From: Trichomonas vaginalis G3
Lineage: Eukaryota > Parabasalia > Trichomonadida > Trichomonadidae
Assembly (NCBI RefSeq): GCF_026262505.1
Contig: NC_067205.1
Location: 5,704,001-5,768,000 of the forward strand
Direction: 5' to 3'
DNA: 64,000 nt
The translations under genes were made by a program, and so were the position numbers. The notes beneath the pieces are model-generated. The model did no database searches, was not told where the DNA came from, and was given only the letters and a program-made list of their open reading frames with translations. This document shows positions 56,150-63,549 of this stretch, piece after piece (within the stretch, counting starts at the first letter, position 1; every line of letters begins with the position of its first letter).

Positions 56150-56914
56150 ATGTTGTTCTATTTACAAAGTACAGACCCAAACGAATACGGGACAGTAAAG
56201 CTACAAACAAACTTAGGTCTTCAGAATGAAGCGCTTGCTTTCAGAGTTGTTGACTTTAATACTATTGCTTCATTCGTTATAACTGACGAAACAGATTTCA
56301 TGGAGTTTGAAATAGATGACAAAAGAAGTTTTATAACATTTCCTAACAGAGCAGAGTATAGAATAGATAAAATTGCTGGAGTCATAGATACTCTCATAAA
56401 TGAAGAAACTATTGACAACATAGATGTCGAACTCTCTTCTGAGGGAACATTGAAGTTCAGTAGCAAGAAAGAGTTCAAGATAACACGAATGAGTCATAGA
56501 GTTCAACTTCTTTTAGGAGCATACCATATGACATTTCCTTTGAAAAGTGTTGACAAAACGATTGAGATGAAATCTGTTCCATACGTATGTTATGGTAATT
56601 GTTTGTACATTGAGTCTAAAATAGCTAATGTCACAGGCATTTCAGGAGTTAATAGTAAAGGTTCAGTAGAATATAAATCCTTCTGTTATGCAGTCAATTC
56701 AATGTTCATTCCAAACGTTCCTGTCATAGCAACTCATTTAGGTAAATGGGTTCGCATTAGTCCTCATAATTTGAAAGACATGCAATTCAGACTTGTTGAC
56801 TTTCAAGGAGAGCCTGTAGAACTGAAGGCACCAGTGCGAATGACTGTTGAAGTTGACTTTTTAGAAAATATTAAATGCAACAGCTTACAAGAGAACTCAG
56901 AGCTAAAAATATAA
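56150..56914 (+). CDS. Putative virion structural protein (254 residues)
   Basis: The ATG at 56150 is preferred to the longer frame beginning at TTG upstream, which would overlap the fibre gene start. Strand-rich sequence with LGLQNEALAFRVVDF near 22-36, a central TFPNRAEYRIDKIAGV, a MSHRVQLLLGAYHMTFPL stretch near 113-130 and a late SMFIPNVPVIATHLGKWVRI. It resembles the 285- and 225-residue proteins in composition and size, so I propose a minor capsid or penton-type component. It is divergent from the fibre gene and overlaps the next gene by 40 bp. Confidence 0.5.
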   Translation: MLFYLQSTDPNEYGTVKLQTNLGLQNEALAFRVVDFNTIASFVITDETDFMEFEIDDKRSFITFPNRAEYRIDKIAGVIDTLINEETIDNIDVELSSEGTLKFSSKKEFKITRMSHRVQLLLGAYHMTFPLKSVDKTIEMKSVPYVCYGNCLYIESKIANVTGISGVNSKGSVEYKSFCYAVNSMFIPNVPVIATHLGKWVRISPHNLKDMQFRLVDFQGEPVELKAPVRMTVEVDFLENIKCNSLQENSELKI

Positions 56915-57114
56915 AGTATGAATGTTATGTATTAGGTCATGAACTTTGGTTGTTGCTGTTTGATGAAACAAATGAGTTAGTTATGTCAGTCAAGAGAACA
57001 GAAAAATATTGTGTTAGTGAAAACTGCACCAAGTCAATAAGATTAGGTTTGCATTATGAAGATGAGTTCGATACTGTTGAAGAAGTTTTGGACAGATATT
57101 ACAAATTGCTTTAA
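56875..57114 (+). CDS. Small hypothetical protein overlapping the previous gene
   Basis: 79 residues. The ATG at 56875 lies inside the 3' end of the preceding frame, a 40-bp overlap in another frame. It has LRAKNIKYECYVLGHELWLL, a LVMSVKRTEKYC segment and an acidic end DEFDTVEEVLDRYY. No family recognised. Two Cys pairs and an alpha/beta composition suggest a small folded protein. Confidence 0.5.
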   Translation: MQQLTRELRAKNIKYECYVLGHELWLLLFDETNELVMSVKRTEKYCVSENCTKSIRLGLHYEDEFDTVEEVLDRYYKLL

Positions 57115-57735
57115 TTTACTAAAACATATTTCAAACAAAGTTTATATTCTGTTGAAAGTTTTGTATATTCATTCGAATATTTATACTTAAACTCAACTCC
57201 TGTAGTTCCTGGTGTTTCAATGATGCGGATGTTACCTATTTCATGAATTAGTGGAGTTTGACCACAGCATTCGATTTCAGGGTCGAGATAGTCAATGACA
57301 CATTGTTTCCCTGTTATTCGTGATATAACATTTTCAAGGTCCTCCTTTGTTAGAATTATTTGGTTCTTGCTTATAAGATTTGTCAAAAGCTTCTTATCGT
57401 CTTTGAGTAAAATTGTTGGTATAACTGAAGAAGGTAATGGTCTACGTTATCTGAAGGATTGTTTGAACATTTGTGTAAGGGTTGTCGTTGGCTTCTCTTG
57501 AAAGAATTTGGTCCAGTGGTGGATACTCTAACTTAACATCTGATGTAGCGTTAGCGTTTGAAGCTGAGTTTAAATTCACGGATTTCAGCTCTGGTTCTTT
57601 TTCTTTCAAACACTCCGAACTATAGTTCTTTATGACAATATTGTTTGTCGTTCGCTGAGTCAACATTTGATGTTGGTTCAATTGGAACATTAACGGCACC
57701 AGCTAAGATGGATTTGCTTCTCTTTCATATAGAAT
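57111..57735 (-). pseudogene. Broken gene of about 205 codons with at least two frameshifts
   Basis: Three successive coding-like frames on the minus strand make one gene: about 57735-57625, then 57625-57442 (Ser/Asn/Lys-rich, with KLEYPPLDQILSREANDNPY), then about 57450-57111 with LPSSVIPTILLKDDKKLL and TKEDLENVISRITGKQC at its start. Stops separate the frames. The last frame by itself has no ATG before a TTG, so the gene cannot be expressed intact. It ends tail to tail with the gene at 56875-57114 (3-4 bp overlap). Function unknown. Confidence 0.6.
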
Positions 57736-57748
57736 AAAAACCTTTTAT

Positions 57749-58152
57749 ATGTATGAAATGAACAATATACTCGACAAGGGTTTGAATGCAAAGCTAACGA
57801 ATGAAAATATTGTTGAATTCACTGAGACAGGAGCTGTGTATAAAGATGTAGAACTACTGAACAAAAGAGCTAAGGGAAGAAGCAGGAACATGAACAAAGG
57901 GTGGAAGCCTATAAAAATTTATGTCAATGATGGCTCAGGGAGGTTCAAACATAAAGTATGCAGAAAGTTATAGAGTTATGCTCTCAAAGGTGAAAAGCCT
58001 TCATTTAAGAACAGCTATTTTCTAACGCATATCCTCAAAAGCTAACGGATGGGGAAGTGGATGATATGAATGACAGCAAAAATATTAACAGAAATGGCGA
58101 CAGAGATGCATGGAATTTGTTTACCATCAGTCAATTGAAGGTTAAACTTTAA
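57749..58152 (+). pseudogene. Broken gene with an internal stop and a frameshift
   Basis: From the ATG at 57749 the frame runs 74 codons to TAG at 57971-57973, then continues in the same frame (SYALKGEKPSF) and shifts near 58020-58025 into another frame open to the TAA at 58150-58152 (with DDMNDSKNINRNGDRDAW). The end overlaps the ATPase end by 3 bp, as expected for a real neighbour. KGRSRNMNKGWKPIKIYVND near residue 42-60 is basic and possibly nucleic-acid-binding. Its product would be about 130 residues if whole. Not recognised. Confidence 0.55.
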
Positions 58153-59037
58153 AACAATGTTGGTCGTTCCCATGGAATATTTTTGACTTTAATGGTATTA
58201 GTCATGATATGAATCTCAAGGTATGAACGAGGAGAGATGAGAGACTTATATGCTTCCCAAATTTCTTTCAAAAGGTAATGTTATACCTGACTGTTTCCAA
58301 ATGAGTTCAATATCATAGCGTGAGAAACCTTGAAAGATAACGAAGTCAGTTATGAGACGTTTTATGTTTAAAGCTAAAAACCTCCATGTTTGCATAAGTA
58401 TTGCTACAGTTAAGTGGTAATGTCTGACTTTAGTAATGATGTTAGCTAATGGTGAGTCAGGCTTTGACACTAAACCTTTTCCGGCGAAGTCGTCGCAAAC
58501 TAACAAAGTATTTGAAGGATATTTTTTGAAGGGGTATTTTGAAAGTTTTGATAGAATGTAGTTTGTAAGTCGTTTCATATCGTAAACTCCTGAGTATTGA
58601 CGTAAGTGGTGTTTGTCAATAATTCTTTCCATCTCCTCAGAAGTCTTTTGCATTCCTGACTGTATGAACTCTACGATGGCATAATATTTCCTCTTACGTC
58701 GAATGTAACGTTGAAGAAATTCAATGAGTTCACTGTCTGGAACTTTAACGACAGAGGCTTGAACTTTTGACATAAATGTTTTCGCTGTTGAATCCATAGA
58801 GTCTGAAGTTGCTGATATAATGATTTGGTCATAGTAAGAGTCGTTTCCTAAACGCTCTGTTATGAGTATATGACGAATTAAATTAAATGTCTTACCTGAA
58901 CCCATCTTTCCACAATAGAAATAAACACCATTTGAACAGAACTCATAATCTTTGCTGAAAGGAAGAATAAGAGAAGAGTTAAGTTTGTCTGTAGTTTCAT
59001 TCATGTCTTCATCTACGTCATGTATTAAATGCTTCAT
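58149..59037 (-). CDS. FtsK/HerA-type packaging ATPase, one frameshift
   Basis: Walker A GKMGSGKT at residues 43-50, Walker B TLLVCDD (177-183) and a downstream VAILMQTW (about 211-218) that fits the sensor region of the HerA/FtsK-type genome-packaging ATPase of Mavericks and related viruses. The frame ends at 58246, but the next frame is open for 38 codons more, to TAA at 58149-58151, with a plausible C-terminus (SLISPRSYLEIHIM), and overlaps the neighbour's stop. A single-base change in the T4 run near 58271 would account for it. As read, the protein lacks its last 35-40 residues. Confidence 0.85.
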
Positions 59038-59054
59038 TTTATCTCCATTAAAAA

Positions 59055-59936
59055 ATGCAAGTCAGAAATATTCAGAACATAGCACCGAGTCTAACTGACA
59101 AGAGTATAAAGATATACTATGAACATGTTATGATGAAACCAACCAAAATTCAAGAAAGTCAGTATACTTATGAATATCCAAGACACTGGGTAGAGTATGT
59201 AGGAGGTGAGAAAGCTATTGAAATCAGACAGGTTCGAAGTATTCCAGCAGGAAGGACAATATTATTGAAGAACTTTAATGTTTTGAGGTATAATGATGAA
59301 ACAAAGAAGCAAGATAGTTTTCCTGTTGCTGTGTATGTGAACCTAGACACAGGAGATGACATGAAAGTTTTTAACACAAAGCTTCAAACGGTAGTGAGAG
59401 AACAACTGACTGCGGAAGGACATCCATTACCTTCAGAAGTTACCATAGCATATAATTTTGAAACAAACTCAATAGATTTTAAAGTCATCTCTGCAAAGAA
59501 GTCAGGTTTTACATTTAATGAAGCAGATGTATATTCGAATGAAAACTTCAAAGCTATTGCATGGTTAGATAATGACGATTGCTTTAAGAAAATATTTAAA
59601 TACAGTGACTCAAAGATGTCAATAGATGACCTTCGTGGAATGTTACCATCGACGTTTACAGTAGAAGGTTCAGCAGGATTGCTTACAGATTGTCAATTGG
59701 TGGTATTTGGTCTCGTGAGAACATTGTTATAAAATCCAGTATAAGTGAATTTGCTGAAGAATCTATATTATGTCTTTCAAACTACATGTATTCGCCGCCA
59801 AAGCATTATAGATATAACAAACTTTGTCAGTAAGTTTAACATAAGACTTGTCGAACCTTCTTCAATGAAAGATGTTGTGCTACCTAAAGATGGAAAGGAT
59901 GGACTCATTATTGAAATGATTTTAATAGCATATTAA
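59055..59936 (+). pseudogene. Putative virion protein, two frameshifts near its end
   Basis: The first frame (59055-59732) gives 225 residues: YPRHWVEYVGGEKAIEIRQV near 41-60 is like FPTDWIVNINEEKYIGITSM in the 42783 protein, so the two are probably paralogous structural proteins. After 59725 a second frame continues (with SSISEFAEESILCLSN and YMYSPPKHYRYN) to about 59830, and a third to 59936 (KFNIRLVEPSSMKDV, then GLIIEMILIAY). The combined length is near 290 residues, as in the paralogue (285). It starts 17 bp from the divergent ATPase gene. Confidence 0.6.
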
Positions 59937-60161
59937 ATGAGCTTGTTCTTGAAGGTCATTCATGATGAAATAACTGTTGTAGAAGATGTTAGCAATTGTT
60001 CAGACATTTTGAAGCGTATAGATGATATAAGAAATAAGTTAGATAGACCGCAACGCGGTGAGGGCGAAGCCCGTGAGAACGCTTATGTTTCATTGACTTT
60101 CTCCAGTAACGAGAACTTTTATGAGATAATATTGAAGAGAGATGATTTTAATATGGTGTAA
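59937..60161 (+). CDS. Small hypothetical protein with GC-rich insertion
   Basis: 74 residues starting directly after the preceding stop. A helical N-terminal half with ISDILKRIDDIRN-type repeats is followed by RPQRGEGEARENAYV, encoded by the GC-rich hairpin at 60048-60073, and a strand-rich end. The PQRGE segment also occurs in the 262-residue protein, encoded by a similar hairpin, which points to insertion of a small repetitive element in frame. No family recognised. Confidence 0.5.
   Translation: MSLFLKVIHDEITVVEDVSNCSDILKRIDDIRNKLDRPQRGEGEARENAYVSLTFSSNENFYEIILKRDDFNMV
60048..60073. repeat. GC-rich double hairpin inside the 74-residue gene
   Basis: CCGCAACGCGG (stem with 3-base loop) and GGGCGAAGCCC (stem with 3-base loop) lie next to each other. 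Matches in reverse complement the module at 47311-47333 and, less closely, 43651-43673. Confidence 0.55.
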
Positions 60162-60251
60162 ATGGTAGCTTGGGCAGCTTTAGGCGCAATGGGAACAAAA
60201 GCATTAGCATTTGGAGCAAAAGCACTTGGAGCTTATGACGCAGTAAAATAA
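60162..60251 (+). CDS. 29-residue Ala/Gly-rich hydrophobic peptide
   Basis: The ATG follows the previous stop with no gap and the next gene starts one base after its stop. The composition is Ala/Gly/Leu-rich (MVAWAALGAMGTKALAFGAK), like a single membrane-inserting or virion-core peptide. Tight packing between two genes is the main reason to accept it. Confidence 0.5.
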   Translation: MVAWAALGAMGTKALAFGAKALGAYDAVK

Positions 60252-60252
60252 A

Positions 60253-60438
60253 ATGAGTGGAGGAAGGGTTTCGAAGACATTAGATGCAAATAAAGGGAAG
60301 ATTGGAGGCTGGGTTGCAAAGAAGTTAAGATTAAATAAAATAGGGCTCATAAATAAAGCATCCAATTTGGTTGCGACTGAGTCAGAAAATGCTTTAGGAA
60401 AGGACGATGAGTTTGCAAAACACGCAAAAAGACTTTAA
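60253..60438 (+). CDS. Small basic protein, 61 residues
   Basis: Basic Gly/Lys-rich N-terminus (MSGGRVSKTLDANKGKIGGW) and a helical centre with LRLNKIGLINKASNL, then an acidic segment. Continues the tandem series of small plus-strand genes and overlaps the next by 32 bp. A virion-core or membrane-lytic peptide precursor is imaginable, but nothing is recognised. Confidence 0.5.
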   Translation: MSGGRVSKTLDANKGKIGGWVAKKLRLNKIGLINKASNLVATESENALGKDDEFAKHAKRL

Positions 60439-60691
60439 TGACCAGATGAAAGGTGAAACAATGCATTTAAATAGATTCGATGGAACTAAAGAAAATGTTT
60501 CTTCTCCACCAGTAGTTCTTCCGTATGGTCCCTATGGAATGTATGGAAACCCTTACGAAAGACCATTTGACCCATTGACTGGTGGAAGTAACTGGTATCA
60601 TTACGGACGAAGAAGAAAGACAGTCAAGTTGGAGACAGACGTGAAGAAAGCAACTAAAAAGAAACCAAGGAAGAGAGTTATAAAGCAATGA
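60407..60691 (+). CDS. Small basic proline/glycine-rich protein, 94 residues
   Basis: The middle is Pro/Gly/Tyr-rich (LPYGPYGMYGNPYERP, about 39-54) and the end is strongly basic (KKATKKKPRKRVIKQ). This would suit a DNA-condensing core or capsid-lining protein. The last codons lie in the start of the right terminal repeat: the bases AGGAAGAGAGTTATAAAGCA are shared with the 3' ends of the coiled-coil protein genes (35793, 3144, 62667), although in another frame. The ATG at 60407 is inside the preceding gene; ATG at 60446 is an alternative. Confidence 0.5.
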   Translation: MSLQNTQKDFNDQMKGETMHLNRFDGTKENVSSPPVVLPYGPYGMYGNPYERPFDPLTGGSNWYHYGRRRKTVKLETDVKKATKKKPRKRVIKQ

Positions 60692-60841
60692 ATTCAACAG
60701 GGTGAAAAAACAGGTGAAAAAAGAGGTGAGATCTCACCACTTCACCTAAGTTTAAATGGATGTTTTCATACGTGTGGGAGTGGTGATATCATTAATTTTA
60801 AGTTTATTTTTTATTTTATTTTTTATTTTATTTTTATATAA

Positions 60842-61162
60842 ATGACGAAAACTATTGAGATAACAAACTACAACGGTCATGAGTTCAAGAATTTGTTCTT
60901 CGTTCCTCGTGAAAATACATTCTATCAGATATGAGGGAGAAAGGGTAAAGTTAGTTTGAGCGTTTATGACTACAAGCATAATGGAAAGTTTATACAAGCA
61001 TATGATACAAACGGTAAGCGTGTTTCATTAGCTTTGTCAAAACTTACAGGTATAAACTATGACAGTGATTTTGACCTATATGAAGAAGAAAGTGAGTCAG
61101 AAGATTATGAGCTGTTATATGAAGCACAGCAATGGGAGGAGTTGCAATACTTTTGTAAGTGA
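60842..61162 (+). pseudogene. Right copy of the 106-residue gene with a nonsense mutation
   Basis: Identical in reading frame to the left copy except that CGA (Arg 32) is TGA at 60932-60934. The ATG at 60842 would give a 30-residue peptide; an internal ATG-like start at 60956 is only an in-frame GTG/TTG-type start for a 68-residue tail. The left copy is intact, so one functional copy remains. Confidence 0.75.
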
Positions 61163-61288
61163 GAACGTTTATTTTTTTACATTAGTGAGGTGAAGTGGTT
61201 GGTGGCTTTGTAAATATTTAAGGTTAAGTTAGTGTTGTCGTTTGTGTTGTAAAATATACGTTAACGGTTTCGTAAAGTGTCAAATTCA

Positions 61289-61335
61289 CATATCAGGGGT
61301 AAGGAGGCGCGCAGTGCCGCCGTACCCTTGATATG
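61289..61335 (-). other. Terminal hairpin of inner Maverick, right end
   Basis: Mirror image of 34711-34759 with the same stem and the loop GGCACTGCGCGCCTCC in reverse complement. Confidence 0.8.
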
Positions 61336-61345
61336 TATACTAACT

Positions 61346-61350
61346 GTTTG
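61346..61350. repeat. Target site duplication of inner Maverick, right copy (GTTTG)
   Basis: Pairs with 34697-34701. Joining the flanks recreates an uninterrupted satellite A unit. Confidence 0.75.
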
Positions 61351-61630
61351 ACGATAAAGTTTTCACAAATCATTCCTGATGAAGTTTGATGAAGTTTGAC
61401 GATGAAGTTTGATAAAGTGTTTTAACGTTCATGTCTGACGATGAAGTTTGACGATAAAGTTTGACGATGAAGTTTGATGATAAAGTTTGATAAAGTGTTT
61501 TAACGTTCATGTCTGACGTTCATGTCTGACGATGAAGTTTGATAAAGTATTTTAACGTTCATGTCTGACGATGAAGTTTGACGATAAAGTTTGATAAAGT
61601 GTTTTAACGTTCATGTCTGACGTTCATGTC
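61351..61630. repeat. Satellite A, continued after the inner Maverick
   Basis: Same modules as 31780-34696, ending in TTCATGTCTGACGATGAAGT at the start of the primase-like reading frame. Confidence 0.8.
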
Positions 61631-61787
61631 TGACGATGAAGTGAAAAGATGTGAAGAAGATTTCTTGGCGTATTTGAAGAAAAAGAGACTAAAGCCAATG
61701 GCTCAAAATAAGTTTCAATCGATGTTTGAAAAGAAACGTTTGAGCTATGGTGGTGTAAGAAGCACATATTACTTTGTTAAGAAGTGA
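61626..61787 (+). pseudogene. Possible primase-helicase C-terminal remnant whose start lies in a satellite unit
   Basis: A 53-codon frame starts at ATG in the satellite module (ATGTCTGACGATGAAG) and continues in non-repetitive sequence as a helical basic peptide: CEEDFLAYLKKKRLKPMAQN, then KFQSMFEKKRL and a Tyr-Tyr end. The order (helix, Pro-Met/Ser turn, Asn-Lys-Phe in the recognition helix, final aromatic pair) resembles the winged-helix C-terminus of D5-type primase-helicases and the end of the 47552 protein. It is either a gene fragment or a very short protein. The satellite module therefore may descend from the 5' end of this coding piece. Confidence 0.45.
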
Positions 61788-61915
61788 GGACATTTATTTT
61801 TGTCGTTAGTGTTGGAGTTTGTGTTTGTTGTTAGTGTTTGTCATTTGTGCTGAGGTTAGTACTTGATGTTAGTGTTGGAGTTTGTGTTTGTTGTTAGTGA
61901 GAGAATAAATTAAAT
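61788..61915. repeat. TTAGTGTTGGAGTTTGTG repeats
   Basis: Two copies of a stretch with TTAGTGTTGGAGTTTGTG and TTTGTTGTTAGTG separated by a degenerate unit. No gene. It lies inside the right terminal repeat boundary and has no left-arm counterpart that I can see. Confidence 0.55.
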
Positions 61916-62367
61916 CATGAACTTTGCCATGGTCTCTGTCCCTAGTAGTTTTCATTAAGTTCTGGAAATAATGAAAGTCATAAACTTTGCCATGGTCTCT
62001 GTCCCTAGTAGTTTTCATTATCTCACAGAGTTAATGAAAGTCATACTTTCTATCAGATGAAGCATGCAGATGAACATAATGAAAGTTAGTGAGTTTGCCA
62101 CGAGTTATGAATAAAATATTGGCATATTAGATGAGATAGCTGATGAAACAGATGAAGATAAATTAAATCTTGGACTTTGCCACACTCTGTCCCTAGTTCC
62201 TCAAAATCCTTGACAACGTTGCTTAGAAATTTTGGTTCAAAACCTCATCTGATTTTAATCTGTTATGCTACCTGTTAAGTTTCGCGAGATTATAAATGTC
62301 ATGGAGTTATATAAAAAGGAGGGACAGCTAGCGATACTGGAAGTACTTATAAGGCTATCTGTTAAGA

Positions 62368-62667
62368 TTGCATGAAATACTAAAAGTCATGAAATCCATT
62401 ATCGCTGTGCTAGCTTCACCTTTGATTGAAATGACGACTAAAGTCACTGAAGCAATGAAACAAAAGTTTTTGGTAGAATACATTAAATCAGGAACTATTC
62501 CAGAAGGTTTTTACATTCATACTATGAAAGATGGTAGAGTTCAGTTTAGAAAGATAAAGCAACCATTAGATAAAGAAGGAATTTTGAGAAAGATTAAACT
62601 TCATGAGGACAACATTGCTGAACTTAAGAAGAAGTTAGAAGAGTTGGAGAAAGGAAGAGAGTTATAA
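62368..62667 (+). CDS. Small basic coiled-coil protein, right copy
   Basis: 99 residues, differing from the left copy by one residue (Lys for Arg in LDKEG, near position 69). See the left copy for the domain description. Both copies are open, so either could be the expressed one. Confidence 0.65.
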   Translation: MHEILKVMKSIIAVLASPLIEMTTKVTEAMKQKFLVEYIKSGTIPEGFYIHTMKDGRVQFRKIKQPLDKEGILRKIKLHEDNIAELKKKLEELEKGREL

Positions 62668-62689
62668 AGCAATGAATTCAACAAGGTTA

Positions 62690-62740
62690 GAAATGAGGGT
62701 AGAAATGAGGTTAGATCTACCCTTCTACCCTAAATTTATT
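62690..62740. promoter_or_regulatory. AGATCT module (GGGTA variant), right arm
   Basis: AACAAGGTTAGAAATGAGGG then AGATCTACCC and TTCTACCC. Mirror of 3078-3127 with small substitutions; here both centre-flanking half-sites are exact complements. Confidence 0.55.
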
Positions 62741-62832
62741 TTTGCGCTATGTTTTCATACGTGTGAGGGTGGTGATATCATTAATTTTTAAGTTTATTTT
62801 TATATAAATGTGGGAACAAAAATAAAGCATAT

Positions 62833-63267
62833 CTACTCAACAGGAATGAGACCCTTACTGACTATGTATTCGTTTAATGCTTGATGAAAACAATGGTACA
62901 TATTATCGTATGGGTATACACAACGTCTGTTTCCATCGTCGTCGTATATGTAGAGCTCAAATCCAGTCCAACCTTCTTTTGTACAATATGTAGCTTTATT
63001 TAAATATGCATTTATGTAGATAAGGCAATTTTCTTCATCGCTCCAGAAATAATTTTTGTTCTTTGTTGAAATAGTTTTCGTTCCTCTGCGACCATAAGGA
63101 ATGTATGCAATGAACTTTGCGTCATAAGGGATTGTAATATATTCAGGGTTTCTTTCATCGTCAATGGGTCTGTCTTTGTTAAAATGCATGTTTCTCAGTT
63201 TTACTTGAGTTTTGAATAGTTCACGGAAACGTTCTGGGAAAGAGTCATAGTAAATGTAGTCGGACAT
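62833..63267 (-). CDS. Hypothetical 144-residue protein, right copy
   Basis: Same as the gene at 2556-2990 except for the penultimate residue. Its intact frame in both arms suggests that arms are kept alike by gene conversion or that the element is young. Confidence 0.7.
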   Translation of the reverse strand: MSDYIYYDSFPERFRELFKTQVKLRNMHFNKDRPIDDERNPEYITIPYDAKFIAYIPYGRRGTKTISTKNKNYFWSDEENCLIYINAYLNKATYCTKEGWTGFELYIYDDDGNRRCVYPYDNMYHCFHQALNEYIVSKGLIPVE

Positions 63268-63493
63268 GTCTTTGTAATGAAATAAAAAAGTTGGAAAATA
63301 AATAAAATAAGGTTATTTTTTATTTAGTGAGGACGGTAGTGAATTCGTTAGTGAAGTCGTTAGTGAAATCATTAGTGAAGTCGTTGGTGAAGTCGTTTAT
63401 GTGTCAGATGGTTTTGTAAATATTTAAGGTTAAGTTGGTGTTATGGTTGTATTGTAAAATATACGTTAACGGTTTCGTAAAGTGTCAAAACCA

Positions 63494-63538
63494 CTAAGTG
63501 GTGTACGGAGGCGCGCAGTGCCACAGTACACGACTTAG
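63494..63538 (-). other. Terminal hairpin of outer element, right end
   Basis: Mirror image of 2285-2329, with CTAAGT and GTGTAC stems and the same loop. Confidence 0.8.
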
Positions 63539-63549
63539 GGATACTAACT

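Larger units (their letters stand above)
34702..61345. mobile_element. Inner 26.6-kb Maverick/Polinton
   Basis: Termini AGTTAGTATAC...GTATACTAACT, long inverted repeats, a 5-bp duplication, and a gene set of protein-primed DNA polymerase B, retroviral-type integrase, FtsK/HerA-type ATPase and capsid protein define a Maverick/Polinton. Known elements of this class are usually 15-20 kb; this one is longer, partly because of a 3.9-kb transposon in the capsid gene and the large fibre gene. Genes occur on both strands and are mostly separated by fewer than 100 bases. I could not find the adenovirus-type cysteine protease common in the class. Several frames are broken, so this copy is probably not fully autonomous. 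Confidence 0.93.
60655..61345. repeat. Right terminal inverted repeat of inner Maverick
   Basis: Reverse complement of 34702-35795 without the extra 133-bp units. It contains one AGATCT module (60693-60745), the broken second copy of the 106-residue gene and the terminal hairpin. A few substitutions separate the arms, including the stop codon described in the gene entry. Confidence 0.85.
2274..63549. mobile_element. Outer Maverick-type element with a satellite interior, interrupted by an inner Maverick
   Basis: Both ends begin AGTTAGTAT and are inverted copies for about 1.65 kb. They share with the inner element the terminal hairpin, the conserved block around TTTGACACTTTACGAAACCG and the following A/T block. 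Subtracting the inner element and its duplicated 5 bp leaves about 34.6 kb. The interior is almost wholly short-period satellite arranged as a large imperfect palindrome. Only four small genes (two per inverted repeat) and a primase-like remnant were found; no polymerase, integrase, ATPase or capsid gene is present. It is most simply a non-autonomous, hugely expanded Maverick relative that uses the machinery of complete copies. Family assignment rests on termini and shared genes, not on a replication gene. Confidence 0.8.
61916..63549 (-). repeat. Right terminal inverted repeat of outer element
   Basis: Reverse complement of 2274-4020 with two instead of four 63-bp units. Carries second copies of both small genes, the AGATCT module (62690-62736) and the terminal hairpin (63494-63538). 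Confidence 0.85.

Noticed and set aside
34702-61345. Interpretation as a free virus or virophage genome
   Set aside because: Target duplications, the integrase gene and position inside another element show an integrated Maverick, though virion production by intact copies remains possible.
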